Source: Bacteroidota bacterium (lineage in GTDB: Bacteria > Bacteroidota > Bacteroidia > Bacteroidales > F082). From it: a stretch of DNA of 19,460 nt. The translations under genes were made by a program, and so were the position numbers. The notes beneath the pieces are model-generated. The model was not told where the DNA came from. It worked only from the letters and a program-made list of their open reading frames with translations, and did no database searches. Shown in pieces: positions 6,973 through 15,340 of this stretch (position 1 is its first letter; the number at the start of each line of letters is the position of its first letter). The stretch covers positions 1-19,460 of the forward strand of contig JAEWWJ010000014.1 in the NCBI GenBank assembly GCA_023396415.1, in the 5' to 3' direction.

Positions 6973-7686
6973 ATGCACATTTTTTACCTTCCATCGGCTG
7001 CATCAGCCGGGCCTGTCATTCTTTCGGAAGAGGAATCCAAGCACAGCATTCGTGTGTTAAGGCTAGAGGCGGGCAGCGAGGTATTGGTGACCAACGGAAA
7101 AGGACAGTTTTTCAAGGCGCAGCTTCTCGATGCCCATCCCAAACGGGCGGTTTTGCAGCTCGAAGCACCCTATCAAGCTCAGGACGAATCGGTGTGCCAA
7201 CTTCATCTTGCCGTTGCACCCACAAAAAACATGGATCGCATAGAGTGGATGGTTGAAAAAGCGGTAGAGATCGGCGTTAATGCCCTGCATTTTTTTACTT
7301 CATATCATTCCGAAAGGCGGCAACTCAACTTCGAAAGGTTAGAGAAAATTGCTATTGCTGCCATGAAACAGTCGCAAAAGTCACGGTTGCCGGCGCTACT
7401 TCCTTTGGAACCTTTAGAGGCCATGCTGGAACGTCCTTTTGACGGTGATAAATACATCGCATGGATTGACGAAAGCACCCCCAAGCACCTTGGCCACTGC
7501 TATCGTCCTATGCAGAACTGTTGGGTACTCATTGGCCCTGAGGGCGATTTCAGTCGGCAAGAAGTAACCAAAGCGCAAGTAGCCGGCTTTCTTCCGGTCA
7601 GTTTGGGATCTTCGCGCTTGCGAACCGAAACTGCCGCTATTGTTGCATTACACACTTTACAACTGTTGAACCAACTGCATCCATGA
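6973..7686 (+). CDS. rsmE: 16S rRNA (uracil1498-N3)-methyltransferase
   Basis: RsmE methylates N3 of U1498 in 16S rRNA of the small ribosomal subunit, using S-adenosylmethionine. The 237-residue length is typical. An N-terminal PUA-like RNA-binding domain (about 1-70) is followed by the SPOUT methyltransferase domain. The domain shows APTKNMDRIEWMVEKAVEIG (77-96), QSQKSRLP, the SAM-binding IGPEGDFS and the knot region LGSSRLRTETAAI near the C-terminus. The last of these is diagnostic for the family. The stop codon overlaps the start of the following DUF4159 gene by four bases (ATGA), so translation of the two is likely coupled. No terminator or TAnnTTTG element lies between lgt and this gene. 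Confidence 0.96.
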   Translation: MHIFYLPSAASAGPVILSEEESKHSIRVLRLEAGSEVLVTNGKGQFFKAQLLDAHPKRAVLQLEAPYQAQDESVCQLHLAVAPTKNMDRIEWMVEKAVEIGVNALHFFTSYHSERRQLNFERLEKIAIAAMKQSQKSRLPALLPLEPLEAMLERPFDGDKYIAWIDESTPKHLGHCYRPMQNCWVLIGPEGDFSRQEVTKAQVAGFLPVSLGSSRLRTETAAIVALHTLQLLNQLHP

Positions 7687-8336
7687 AAAAAGCACTTTTG
7701 TTAATCACTATTACTTTTTGGCTGACGACGGGCCATGCACAAAGCGATGTGTCTATTGCCTTGCTGAAGTATCGCGGTGGCGGCGATTGGTATGCCAACC
7801 CTACTTCCCTGCCCAATTTAGTGAAATTTTGCAACGAACAATTGGGAACCAATATTCGCGAAGAGATTGCCACCATCGAGCCTGACAATCCTGACATTTT
7901 TAATTTCCCCTTCGTTCACATGACTGGCCATGGCAATGTGGTTTTCAATGCCGCTGAAGCTGATAATCTTCGTAAGTATCTCATTTCCGGAGGTTTTCTA
8001 CACATTGACGACAATTATGGAATGGATGTTTATGTGCGTGAGCAAATGAAAAAAGTTTTTCCTGAATTGACTTTTGTTGTTTTACCTTTCAACCATCCCA
8101 TTTATAAACAGCAATTTAGCTTTCCTGATGGCTTACCAAAAATTCACCTCCACGACAATAAACCTGCGCAAGGATTTGGCTTATTTTACGAGGGACGTTT
8201 GGTTTGCTTTTACACTTATGAATGTGATTTAGGCGATGGTTGGGAAGATCCGCGTGTGCACAATGATTCGCCCGAAACGCGCGAAAAAGCACTTCGCATG
8301 GGCGCCAACTTGATTCAATACGTGTTCAATCGTTGA
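7683..8336 (+). CDS. DUF4159 family exported protein
   Basis: This 217-residue protein has an N-terminal signal peptide (about 1-19, ending GHA or HAQ) and then a single domain I recognise as DUF4159. That domain has motifs YRGGGDWYANP, FVHMTGHGNVVF, GGFLHIDDNYGMD and LPFNHPIY. The domain resembles a glutamine-amidotransferase-like fold, but a catalytic nucleophile cannot be pointed to with confidence. No biochemical function is established to my knowledge. Its start overlaps the rsmE stop by four bases. The rsmE-DUF4159 pairing is, as far as I recall, common in Bacteroidota, though it does not reveal a role because one product is cytoplasmic and the other exported. No strong terminator follows in the 174 bases before the next gene. 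Confidence 0.85.
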   Translation: MKKALLLITITFWLTTGHAQSDVSIALLKYRGGGDWYANPTSLPNLVKFCNEQLGTNIREEIATIEPDNPDIFNFPFVHMTGHGNVVFNAAEADNLRKYLISGGFLHIDDNYGMDVYVREQMKKVFPELTFVVLPFNHPIYKQQFSFPDGLPKIHLHDNKPAQGFGLFYEGRLVCFYTYECDLGDGWEDPRVHNDSPETREKALRMGANLIQYVFNR

Positions 8337-8483
8337 AAATGTTAGCAAAATGACGCTACTTATAGGTCAATATGTAAGATGTAAATTCCCGGAAAAAGAC
8401 TAAATAGCAGCTAAAAAGTATTATTTTTCTTCATTTTCATGGGTTAAAAGTAGGAAAATAGAAGTGCAATTGATTCAATAACT

Positions 8484-8491
8484 TATCTTTG
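8484..8491 (+). promoter_or_regulatory. -7 promoter element (TATCTTTG) of the secreted peptidase gene
   Basis: An exact TAnnTTTG match ends 19 bases before the ATG at 8511. No clear TTTG -33 element sits at the standard distance. The same eight bases precede lgt and, on the minus strand, the lipoprotein gene at 17313. Confidence 0.68.
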
Positions 8492-8510
8492 GCCCTGTAA
8501 ATCTACTCCC

Positions 8511-11500
8511 ATGATTCAAAAAAACATTGTTTTACTTTTAGGCATTTTCTTATTCCTGCCTCTAATTTCGTTAGCGCAAACTGAAAACATAGGACCCTTG
8601 CAACCGCTCACGGCAGCCGATTCGGTAACGCTTTCTAAAATTCCCGAACTGAAAATGAATGCCTTAGCCTTACGGCGCACCTTACCGGCAGTGGTGGACA
8701 ACTCTTCCTTGCCCTATATGCGCCCCTTGATTGGTCAGGTGGGGCTTGAGTGCGGGCAGGCCTCAAGTATAGGAATTATGTTTACCTACGAAATCAATGC
8801 CAAACGAAAAGCACTCGGCAGTTTGCCCGAAAACCAATACGCCACTCACTTCACGTACAACTTCTTGAATGGAGGCAACGATGCAGGCATCAATTATTTT
8901 GAGAGCATGCACATTGTGAAATTTGCCGGCAATCCAAACGTGGTGGATTATGGCGGCATGGCAAGTGGTGGAGCCTCACGCTGGATGTCGGGCTACGATA
9001 AATACTACAACGCGATGACCAATAGGGTGGATGGAATTTATGCCATTAAAACCAATACTTTGGAGGGTTTGCAAACTTTAAAAAACTGGATTTACGATCA
9101 CGGTGAGGGTTCCGATTTTGGTGGAATGGCCTCCTTTTATTCGCAATATACAAGTCCGCCATCCATTTTTCCTCCCGGCACACCCGAAGCCGGAAAACAT
9201 GTCATTTATAGCTGGGGAAGCTCACCCAATCATGCCATGACCATTGTGGGATACCACGATTCTATCCGTTGGGATTACAATAGCGACGGGCAATATACCA
9301 ATAACATTGACCTTAATGGTGATGGCTTGATTGACATCCGCGATTGGGAAATTGGCGGGTTTAAAATGGCCAATACGTATGGCAGCATCAGCGGATGGGG
9401 CGATGCGGGTTTTTCGTATATGATGTACAAGACGGTGGCCGATCTTACCTCACAAGGCGGAATTTGGAACAACCAAGTGATTGTAGCTGAGGCTAAAAAG
9501 GCCTATCAACCCATGCTCACCGCAAAGGTTAATCTTTCCTATCCTTGTCGTAACAAGTTGAAATTCATGGCCGGTGTTTCTACCGATCTTTTATCGCCTG
9601 AGCCGGAAGTGGTGATGCAATATCCTATGTTTGACTTTCAAGGCGGATGCAATCCAATGCAGGGAAGCGGAGGTCCGAATTTTGAATTTGGCCTCGACCT
9701 CAATTACTTGCTGCAATATGTTGAACCCGGACAAAACGCACGCTTCTTTTTTATAGTCATTGAAAATGATGATGCGGGAAGCTCGCAAGGGGTCATCAAC
9801 AGTGTTTCTTTGATGGATTACACCAGTGGAACACCACAAGAAATTGCAGCAAATATTTTCGCTTTACCCATACAAAACAACAGCACCACAAAAGTGGGCA
9901 TTAACGCCGCAATCAACTATGACCCGGTGAGCATAGCTACCGATGAAATTCCTCCTTTGGAACTTTATCAACCCTCAGAAGCACAGCTTGTTGCCGAAGG
10001 CGGACAAGATCCTTACCGCTTTTGCCTTTTGCAAACTTACGATACCATCAACGCTACGGCTGAATTTCCACTCATCAATGGCACACAGCTGAGTTTGTCG
10101 AGCAACGACAATGGAACAGGAGAAGTGGCACTTCCTTTTTCATTCCCTTTTTATGGGACGAACTATGATAAAATTTATGTTGCCGCCGATGGCTTTATCA
10201 TGTTTGAGCCTTCAATGGTAACATGGCCTTATTATGTAGCCGGAAAATCGTATCTCATTCAAAATAAAATTATTGCACCAGCACTTGCGAAACCTTTTTA
10301 TATTCAACCCTCTGCCGGTGATGGCATTTGGGCAGAAACAACCAATGAGTCTGTTACCATTCGCTGGAAACTTTCTGTTTACGGACAAGGAGGAGACAGC
10401 GAAGTGAGCATGGCCGCCCGTCTGCATCAGAACGGACAAATTGAGTTTTTCTATGGTACACATCTCGCTGCCGCTTACATCGCTCGCTTTGCAGGAATTT
10501 CAAACGGTGACGGTGATAATATGACCATTTTAAATAAAACAGGGTTCTTTACACCTGTTCCACAACAACATACGGTTTTTACTCCTCCTGAAAATTTAAA
10601 CAACATTACCCTAACAAAAAATGGTTTGCTTTCGGCCAACATGGATCATTTTGAGGCCAACCAAACGATCAATGTTTTGGTAAGCGACCGCAATAACATC
10701 CGTTCAATCACTGCTTTACCGCTCCAGGTGCAAGGTGTGTTGATGGATTATGAGGTGGTTTCGGGCGATGACAACATCATCGAAAATGGAGAAAATTTCC
10801 GTTTTAACTTCAATTTCGAAAATAAAAACGCCTTTGATTTGGGTGAAGCTACTTTTCAAATCACCGGTGAAGATGCTTTTGTGACCATCATTGACGGTCA
10901 AACTACAATTCCTGCTTTGGCAGTGAATGAAAGCCTGATGATGACTGACCTTTTTGACTTGTCTGTGATCGCTAATGTTGAAAATGGACATCAAGCACAT
11001 TTCACTTTGCATTACACCACGCCTCAGGGTAGTTGGACACGACCAATCGTTTTAACTATTTTATCGCCCGATCTGCATTTGCTCACCGTGAGTGTTAGCG
11101 ATGGCGGAAACGGAATTCTTGAACCCGGCGAAACTGCCAACCTCGTGGTTCGATTGCACAATATTGGCGGTGGTAAGTTGCAAAATGTTGTAGCTCAGAT
11201 AAATACACAAAACGCCGATCTTTTTATTCTTGACGGAGAAGCCCAAACCAATAAAATTTTGCCCTCAGAAATTTGGGAGGCTGTGTTTCAAATTCGGCTT
11301 GCTGCCGATGCCCCCGCCATTCAGGTTGTACAAATTCATCTTGAGGTAAGTGATTCATTTGGATATAGTTACGAACGTGATTTGCCCTTGATGACGAGCC
11401 TTATTGCTGATGGCTTTGAGTCGGGAGGTTTCGATCTTTTCGACTGGCAAATGGGCGGAACTGCTCCTTGGACTACCACCAATATTGCACCTTATGAAGG

Positions 11501-12116
11501 TACGTATGCAGCCCGTTCGGGTGTTATTGGCGACAATGCCTCTTCGGTACTGACGCTCAATTACGAAGTGGCATATCCAGATACCATATCCTTTTTCTAT
11601 AAGGTTTCTTCCGAAACCAACTACGACTTCTTAAAATTTTCCATCAACAGTATGGTCAAAGGCGAATGGTCGGGAAACCAAATCACCACTTGGCGGCGCG
11701 CTGCATACGCTGTTGATGCCGGAGAGAAGGTTTTCCGTTGGGAATACACTAAAGATTACAGTGTGTCGAATGGAACCGACTGCGGCCATATTGATTATGT
11801 GGTGCTGCCAGCTGCGAAAATCTATACAGGAATCAACGAAAGTGAAAATGAAAGCTCCTATATATTAAAGGTGAGCCCCAACCCTTTTACCGAACGTTTT
11901 ACTGTTGGTGTGGAAGCGGCAAAATCAGGGCCTTTTGAACTAATGCTTACTGACAACAACGGGAGAATTTTGTTCCATCAATCGGCTGTGGCTTCAAAAG
12001 GGCAAATCATTCAATTTGAACCCATTGAATCTAAATCCGGAACAGGAATCGTGTTCGTAATCCTTCAATGGGATCAGCAACGGATTGTGAAACCGGTCAT
12101 TCGTATCAGTCAATAA
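8511..12116 (+). CDS. T9SS-exported papain-like cysteine peptidase with adhesin-type beta domains
   Basis: This large secreted protein (1201 residues) begins with a signal peptide (cleavage near LAQ, residue 23). A papain-fold peptidase domain spans about 60-320. The proposed catalytic residues are Gln76 (oxyanion hole), Cys81 in QVGLECGQASS, His241 in NHAMTIVGY and Asn288 in MANTYGSISGWG. Cys81 is the only cysteine before residue 346. An EF-hand-like loop, DLNGDGLIDIRD (267-278), sits between His and Asn. Downstream are beta domains: a FPFYGTNYDKIYV sandwich (about 540-690), two repeats with IIENGE and ILEPGE motifs (about 750-850 and 860-960), and a gingipain-adhesin/MAM-like jellyroll with GFESGGFDLFDW (about 966-1100). 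The protein ends in a T9SS sorting domain from KVSPNPF (about 1120). It probably degrades extracellular protein at or near the cell surface. The substrate is unknown. The AlgX-like gene follows after 35 bases. Confidence 0.85.
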   Translation: MIQKNIVLLLGIFLFLPLISLAQTENIGPLQPLTAADSVTLSKIPELKMNALALRRTLPAVVDNSSLPYMRPLIGQVGLECGQASSIGIMFTYEINAKRKALGSLPENQYATHFTYNFLNGGNDAGINYFESMHIVKFAGNPNVVDYGGMASGGASRWMSGYDKYYNAMTNRVDGIYAIKTNTLEGLQTLKNWIYDHGEGSDFGGMASFYSQYTSPPSIFPPGTPEAGKHVIYSWGSSPNHAMTIVGYHDSIRWDYNSDGQYTNNIDLNGDGLIDIRDWEIGGFKMANTYGSISGWGDAGFSYMMYKTVADLTSQGGIWNNQVIVAEAKKAYQPMLTAKVNLSYPCRNKLKFMAGVSTDLLSPEPEVVMQYPMFDFQGGCNPMQGSGGPNFEFGLDLNYLLQYVEPGQNARFFFIVIENDDAGSSQGVINSVSLMDYTSGTPQEIAANIFALPIQNNSTTKVGINAAINYDPVSIATDEIPPLELYQPSEAQLVAEGGQDPYRFCLLQTYDTINATAEFPLINGTQLSLSSNDNGTGEVALPFSFPFYGTNYDKIYVAADGFIMFEPSMVTWPYYVAGKSYLIQNKIIAPALAKPFYIQPSAGDGIWAETTNESVTIRWKLSVYGQGGDSEVSMAARLHQNGQIEFFYGTHLAAAYIARFAGISNGDGDNMTILNKTGFFTPVPQQHTVFTPPENLNNITLTKNGLLSANMDHFEANQTINVLVSDRNNIRSITALPLQVQGVLMDYEVVSGDDNIIENGENFRFNFNFENKNAFDLGEATFQITGEDAFVTIIDGQTTIPALAVNESLMMTDLFDLSVIANVENGHQAHFTLHYTTPQGSWTRPIVLTILSPDLHLLTVSVSDGGNGILEPGETANLVVRLHNIGGGKLQNVVAQINTQNADLFILDGEAQTNKILPSEIWEAVFQIRLAADAPAIQVVQIHLEVSDSFGYSYERDLPLMTSLIADGFESGGFDLFDWQMGGTAPWTTTNIAPYEGTYAARSGVIGDNASSVLTLNYEVAYPDTISFFYKVSSETNYDFLKFSINSMVKGEWSGNQITTWRRAAYAVDAGEKVFRWEYTKDYSVSNGTDCGHIDYVVLPAAKIYTGINESENESSYILKVSPNPFTERFTVGVEAAKSGPFELMLTDNNGRILFHQSAVASKGQIIQFEPIESKSGTGIVFVILQWDQQRIVKPVIRISQ

Positions 12117-12151
12117 TTGAAGATTATTCATTTTCTTTCAACCTTTTGTAA

Positions 12152-13627
12152 ATGATAAAGTCCCATATCAAACAAGGATTATTTGCATCGGTGTTGCTGC
12201 TGCTGCTTGTGCCAAATATACAAAAGTGGTTTAAAGTAGTGGACGAAAAACCGCTGTTTGGTTCCTTCGCTAAAGTGGAGGCCATAACATGGGATTCGCT
12301 GAGCTATTCAAGTTGGCTTGATGGTAGCTTTCAAACAGCTATGAATGAGTATGTTGAAGCAAACATTGGATTTCATGCGAGTTTGGTTCGAGTGTACAAT
12401 GAGTTGCGTTTTTTGACCTTCAAAAAGGCAGCTGCCGAAGGGGTTATTGTTGGTGCTGAGGGTGAGCTTTTTGAGGAGGATTATTTGAGAGCTGCTACGG
12501 GGGAGTTTTTTGTGGGTGAAGATGTTTGGATGGCTAAAGCATTACAGTTGAAGGCAGTACAAGACACATTACAAAAGCTTGGGAAATACTTGCTGGTGGT
12601 GATTGAACCCGGAAAAGGAACGTTATACGCCGACCGTTACCCATCAAAATACAGTGGCAAACAGCCTTCGATGAGCAATTATGTGGCAATGAAAAGCTTT
12701 TTTGAAGCGCAAGGTGTTCATGTCATTGATTTTAACTCAGTATTTTTGAATTGGAAAGATCAAACACCTTACCGGCTTTTCCCCAGAATTGGTACCCATT
12801 GGTCCTATTATGGGGCTTCATTAGCCGCTGATAGTTTGTTGCGACACCTTAAAACCGTTTTCCCTGATCGAATCCATGGTTTTAAAGCGCTTGAAGCGTA
12901 TGAAGCAACACAGTTGCGCCATCCCGACGATGATATTTGGTTGACAATGAACCTCATCCGTAAAGCTCCTATTGAAAATATCGGTTATACTAACATCAAC
13001 TTCCATCCGGTTCCTGAAAATGGTTTGCGATTGCTTACCATCGGCGACAGTTTTTATTTCAATTGGCTGAACCAAAAGGTGATGCTAAATAGCTTTGCCG
13101 ACAGTCATTTTTGGTATTACAACAAGTTGGTCTATAATCATATAGGAGCTGAAACAGGTCAAATGAAAGATCTCAATTTTAGCGATGAGCTACTCAAAAA
13201 TGATGTCATTCTATTGATGATAACGGAGCGTTTTCACCAAAATTTTGCTTGGGGGTTCGATACCCGTATTTATGAACATTTTTTCCCTGGTCAAATCAAG
13301 CGTAGGGATTATTTCATGAATGAGGTTCGGATTGGAAACCTAGACTTTATTCGTATTTACAACGATGCCCGCAAAAACAATATGACATTGCAACATCGTC
13401 TCAAGCTTGAAGCCGAATATCGGATGTTCAGCGATTGGCAAAAACATCCTGAGTTTTACACAAATAAAGATGAGGTGATTGACATGATGGTGATGGCCAT
13501 TAAAGGGTCGCCGGATTGGTTGGCCAGTGTGCAGAAAAAAGCGCGCGAAAGGAATATTTCTGATGAAGAGATGCTAAAATTGGATGCCGAGTGGATGTAT
13601 GACCAGAAGTATAAAACAAAGGAATAA
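12152..13627 (+). CDS. AlgX/AlgJ-like SGNH acyltransferase-type protein
   Basis: This 491-residue protein has an N-terminal membrane anchor (about 8-25) and then a periplasmic domain resembling AlgX/AlgJ, enzymes that O-acetylate exopolysaccharides. Recognisable pieces are EGELFEEDYL (103-112), PGKGTLYADRYPSKY (153-167), PRIGTHWSYYGA (211-222) and LLTIGDSFYF (294-303). Ser300 of GDS is the likely nucleophile and His216 its base. In AlgX the equivalent motif is DTHW, with the Asp belonging to the catalytic triad; here the position is Gly214. The C-terminal 100 residues are charged and helical. AlgJ-type proteins usually work with an MBOAT acyl carrier such as AlgI, but none is in the window. 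The gene lies 35 bases after the peptidase with no promoter element between them, so co-transcription is likely. The family is fairly sure; activity and substrate are not. Confidence 0.75.
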   Translation: MIKSHIKQGLFASVLLLLLVPNIQKWFKVVDEKPLFGSFAKVEAITWDSLSYSSWLDGSFQTAMNEYVEANIGFHASLVRVYNELRFLTFKKAAAEGVIVGAEGELFEEDYLRAATGEFFVGEDVWMAKALQLKAVQDTLQKLGKYLLVVIEPGKGTLYADRYPSKYSGKQPSMSNYVAMKSFFEAQGVHVIDFNSVFLNWKDQTPYRLFPRIGTHWSYYGASLAADSLLRHLKTVFPDRIHGFKALEAYEATQLRHPDDDIWLTMNLIRKAPIENIGYTNINFHPVPENGLRLLTIGDSFYFNWLNQKVMLNSFADSHFWYYNKLVYNHIGAETGQMKDLNFSDELLKNDVILLMITERFHQNFAWGFDTRIYEHFFPGQIKRRDYFMNEVRIGNLDFIRIYNDARKNNMTLQHRLKLEAEYRMFSDWQKHPEFYTNKDEVIDMMVMAIKGSPDWLASVQKKARERNISDEEMLKLDAEWMYDQKYKTKE

Positions 13628-13631
13628 ACTT

Positions 13632-15221
13632 CTATTGAATTAGTTTTAAGAGCAATCTTTGCTTTTTATTGCTGATTTCCAAGACATAAATTCCTCTTTT
13701 TAGCTTTTCTATTTCGATGTTTATGGCAGTGAGCGGCAATTTGTTTTTTTCTAATTTCATCAAAAAAGAACGGTGCTGCACCAACTGCTTGCCATCATTG
13801 CTGCGGAGTGTAAATAGAATGTCGGTATCTACATTGCTTTCTACCTCAATTACACTTTTGCAGGTAAGAGGGTTCGGATAAACAGAAGCTCTAAACTCTT
13901 CATTTTGCATCCATCCCACACCCACATATCCTTGGTATTCATAAGCTCCCATATCAATGGTTGCGTACATGATTCTGCTGTGTAGGTCAAGGTCATTGAT
14001 GGGTAGTGTAATGTTTTCGGGTGTGTTGGTACCACTGTTGATGCACGGACTGCCGGCCAAAAGTCTGAAATCTCCTTGTTGGGCATCCACAAAAAGGGGA
14101 TTAAGCTCCGTGTTTGCAATGTATTCGCCATGAAAACTACTTCCGCCAAACAATGGTATTCCGCCTTGAATGGCACAATTATAGAAGCCCGGTTCTGAAA
14201 AAACATCCCAAATCCAAACCTGCGAACCCAAGGTGTCATAGGAGGTATTGTTCCATAAAATGCTGTTATATAGCTTTGTATGTGAGCTTTCATTACAATA
14301 AAAACCACCGCCCATCGCGGCAGTGTTTTCGATAATGGTGCTGTTGCTGATGACAGGTGTAGCATTTATATTGGCAATTCCTCCGCCAAAAAAACGAGCT
14401 TCATTGTACCTCAATAAAAGGTTGGAGATCATCCGGTCCGGCGTTGCGCGTAAGAAGCCTAATCCGCCACCCAACCCGCTGTAGTTGTTTTCAATGATAC
14501 AATTCAGTAGCAGCGGATTTGAACTTTCAAAGGATGCGCCGCCACCAATTCCGGTGGAGCTGTTGTTGTCTAATCGCATAAAACGCAGGTTGGGCAGTGA
14601 GGCCACAAAGCAAAGTCCGCCGCCGTATCCATAAACCATGCCGTCATTTCCTGCAACGTTTTGGGTGATGCGGCAGTGCTCCATCAAAATGTTCGATTTG
14701 AAAGCGTAAACGGCACCTCCCCAATAGAAAGCATAATTGTTTTTGAATGTTGAATGCCGGATGCTCAATTTGCTTGAGGAAGATACAAAAATAGCTCCTC
14801 CATAGGAGTTGATCGAATCGCCGACAGCTTTTCCGGAGGTAAAAACGCAGTATTCAAAACTGGAGGAGTCGTTTTCAGGAGCAGTTTCGATGAATTTAAT
14901 TCCCTTCCATCCGCCTTGCGTACTGTGGATATTGCCGAAACCGCTGGTGTCGGAAACTCTGAAAATAATGCTATCCGCAGCTGTTCCAATAGCTTTTATT
15001 GTTCCTTGAACCTGCACTGAATAGTGCCCATTGAAAACAACCCGGGTTCCGCTTTCAATATGTAATGTTTCACCATTCGGGATACTGACGTCGCAGGTAA
15101 TATAAACAGTATCATAATTCCAAATCCCTGATTGTAAGCCACATGCGCGATAAACATTTTGTGATTTTGACAGGAAATAAAAGCCCAACATTAAGATGGA
15201 CAACAGGATCAATCGTTTCAT
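13632..15221 (-). CDS. T9SS-exported right-handed parallel beta-helix protein
   Basis: This 529-residue secreted protein has a signal peptide (about 1-20), then a right-handed parallel beta-helix from about 40 to 400. The helix is visible as repeated rungs with GGG and N-N/C-I pairs, for example YGGGLCFVAS, GGGASFESSNP and GGGIANINATPVISNS. A segment LNPLFVDAQQGDFRLLAGSP with PCINSG is typical of choice-of-anchor Q domains. The last 84 residues, from SVYPNPL, form a T9SS sorting domain. Such proteins often bind or cleave polysaccharides, but no polysaccharide-lyase or hydrolase catalytic motif is visible, so it may be structural or adhesive. It converges on the AlgX-like gene with only four bases between the stops. 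A complete promoter precedes it at 15294-15322. Confidence 0.85.
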   Translation of the reverse strand: MKRLILLSILMLGFYFLSKSQNVYRACGLQSGIWNYDTVYITCDVSIPNGETLHIESGTRVVFNGHYSVQVQGTIKAIGTAADSIIFRVSDTSGFGNIHSTQGGWKGIKFIETAPENDSSSFEYCVFTSGKAVGDSINSYGGAIFVSSSSKLSIRHSTFKNNYAFYWGGAVYAFKSNILMEHCRITQNVAGNDGMVYGYGGGLCFVASLPNLRFMRLDNNSSTGIGGGASFESSNPLLLNCIIENNYSGLGGGLGFLRATPDRMISNLLLRYNEARFFGGGIANINATPVISNSTIIENTAAMGGGFYCNESSHTKLYNSILWNNTSYDTLGSQVWIWDVFSEPGFYNCAIQGGIPLFGGSSFHGEYIANTELNPLFVDAQQGDFRLLAGSPCINSGTNTPENITLPINDLDLHSRIMYATIDMGAYEYQGYVGVGWMQNEEFRASVYPNPLTCKSVIEVESNVDTDILFTLRSNDGKQLVQHRSFLMKLEKNKLPLTAINIEIEKLKRGIYVLEISNKKQRLLLKLIQ

Positions 15222-15293
15222 TTTGCTTAATTTGGTGTGTCAGCCTCTGCGGTAAACCTGATATGAATCAAAGTTTAGGCTTGGGATGATGCG

Positions 15294-15322
15294 CAAAGTT
15301 AAGCATTATAAAAGGGAACAAA
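15294..15322 (-). promoter_or_regulatory. Promoter of the beta-helix gene (TTTG, 17 bases, TAACTTTG)
   Basis: On the minus strand a TTTG -33 element (15319-15322) and an exact TAnnTTTG -7 element (15294-15301) are separated by 17 bases. This is the only promoter in the window with both elements clear. It leaves a leader of roughly 65 bases before the ATG at 15221, in which no stable structure was noticed. Confidence 0.65.
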
Positions 15323-15340
15323 TTTGATTTTTTTAACTTT

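Noticed and set aside
10758..11142. Tandem beta repeats in the peptidase as a DNA repeat
   Set aside because: The two ENGE/EPGE-type domains resemble each other only at the protein level; the DNA has diverged, so no nucleotide repeat is annotated.
13850..14365. 171-residue open frame on the minus strand
   Set aside because: It is a different frame of the beta-helix gene; its sequence shows no family features while the main frame shows clear beta-helix repeats.
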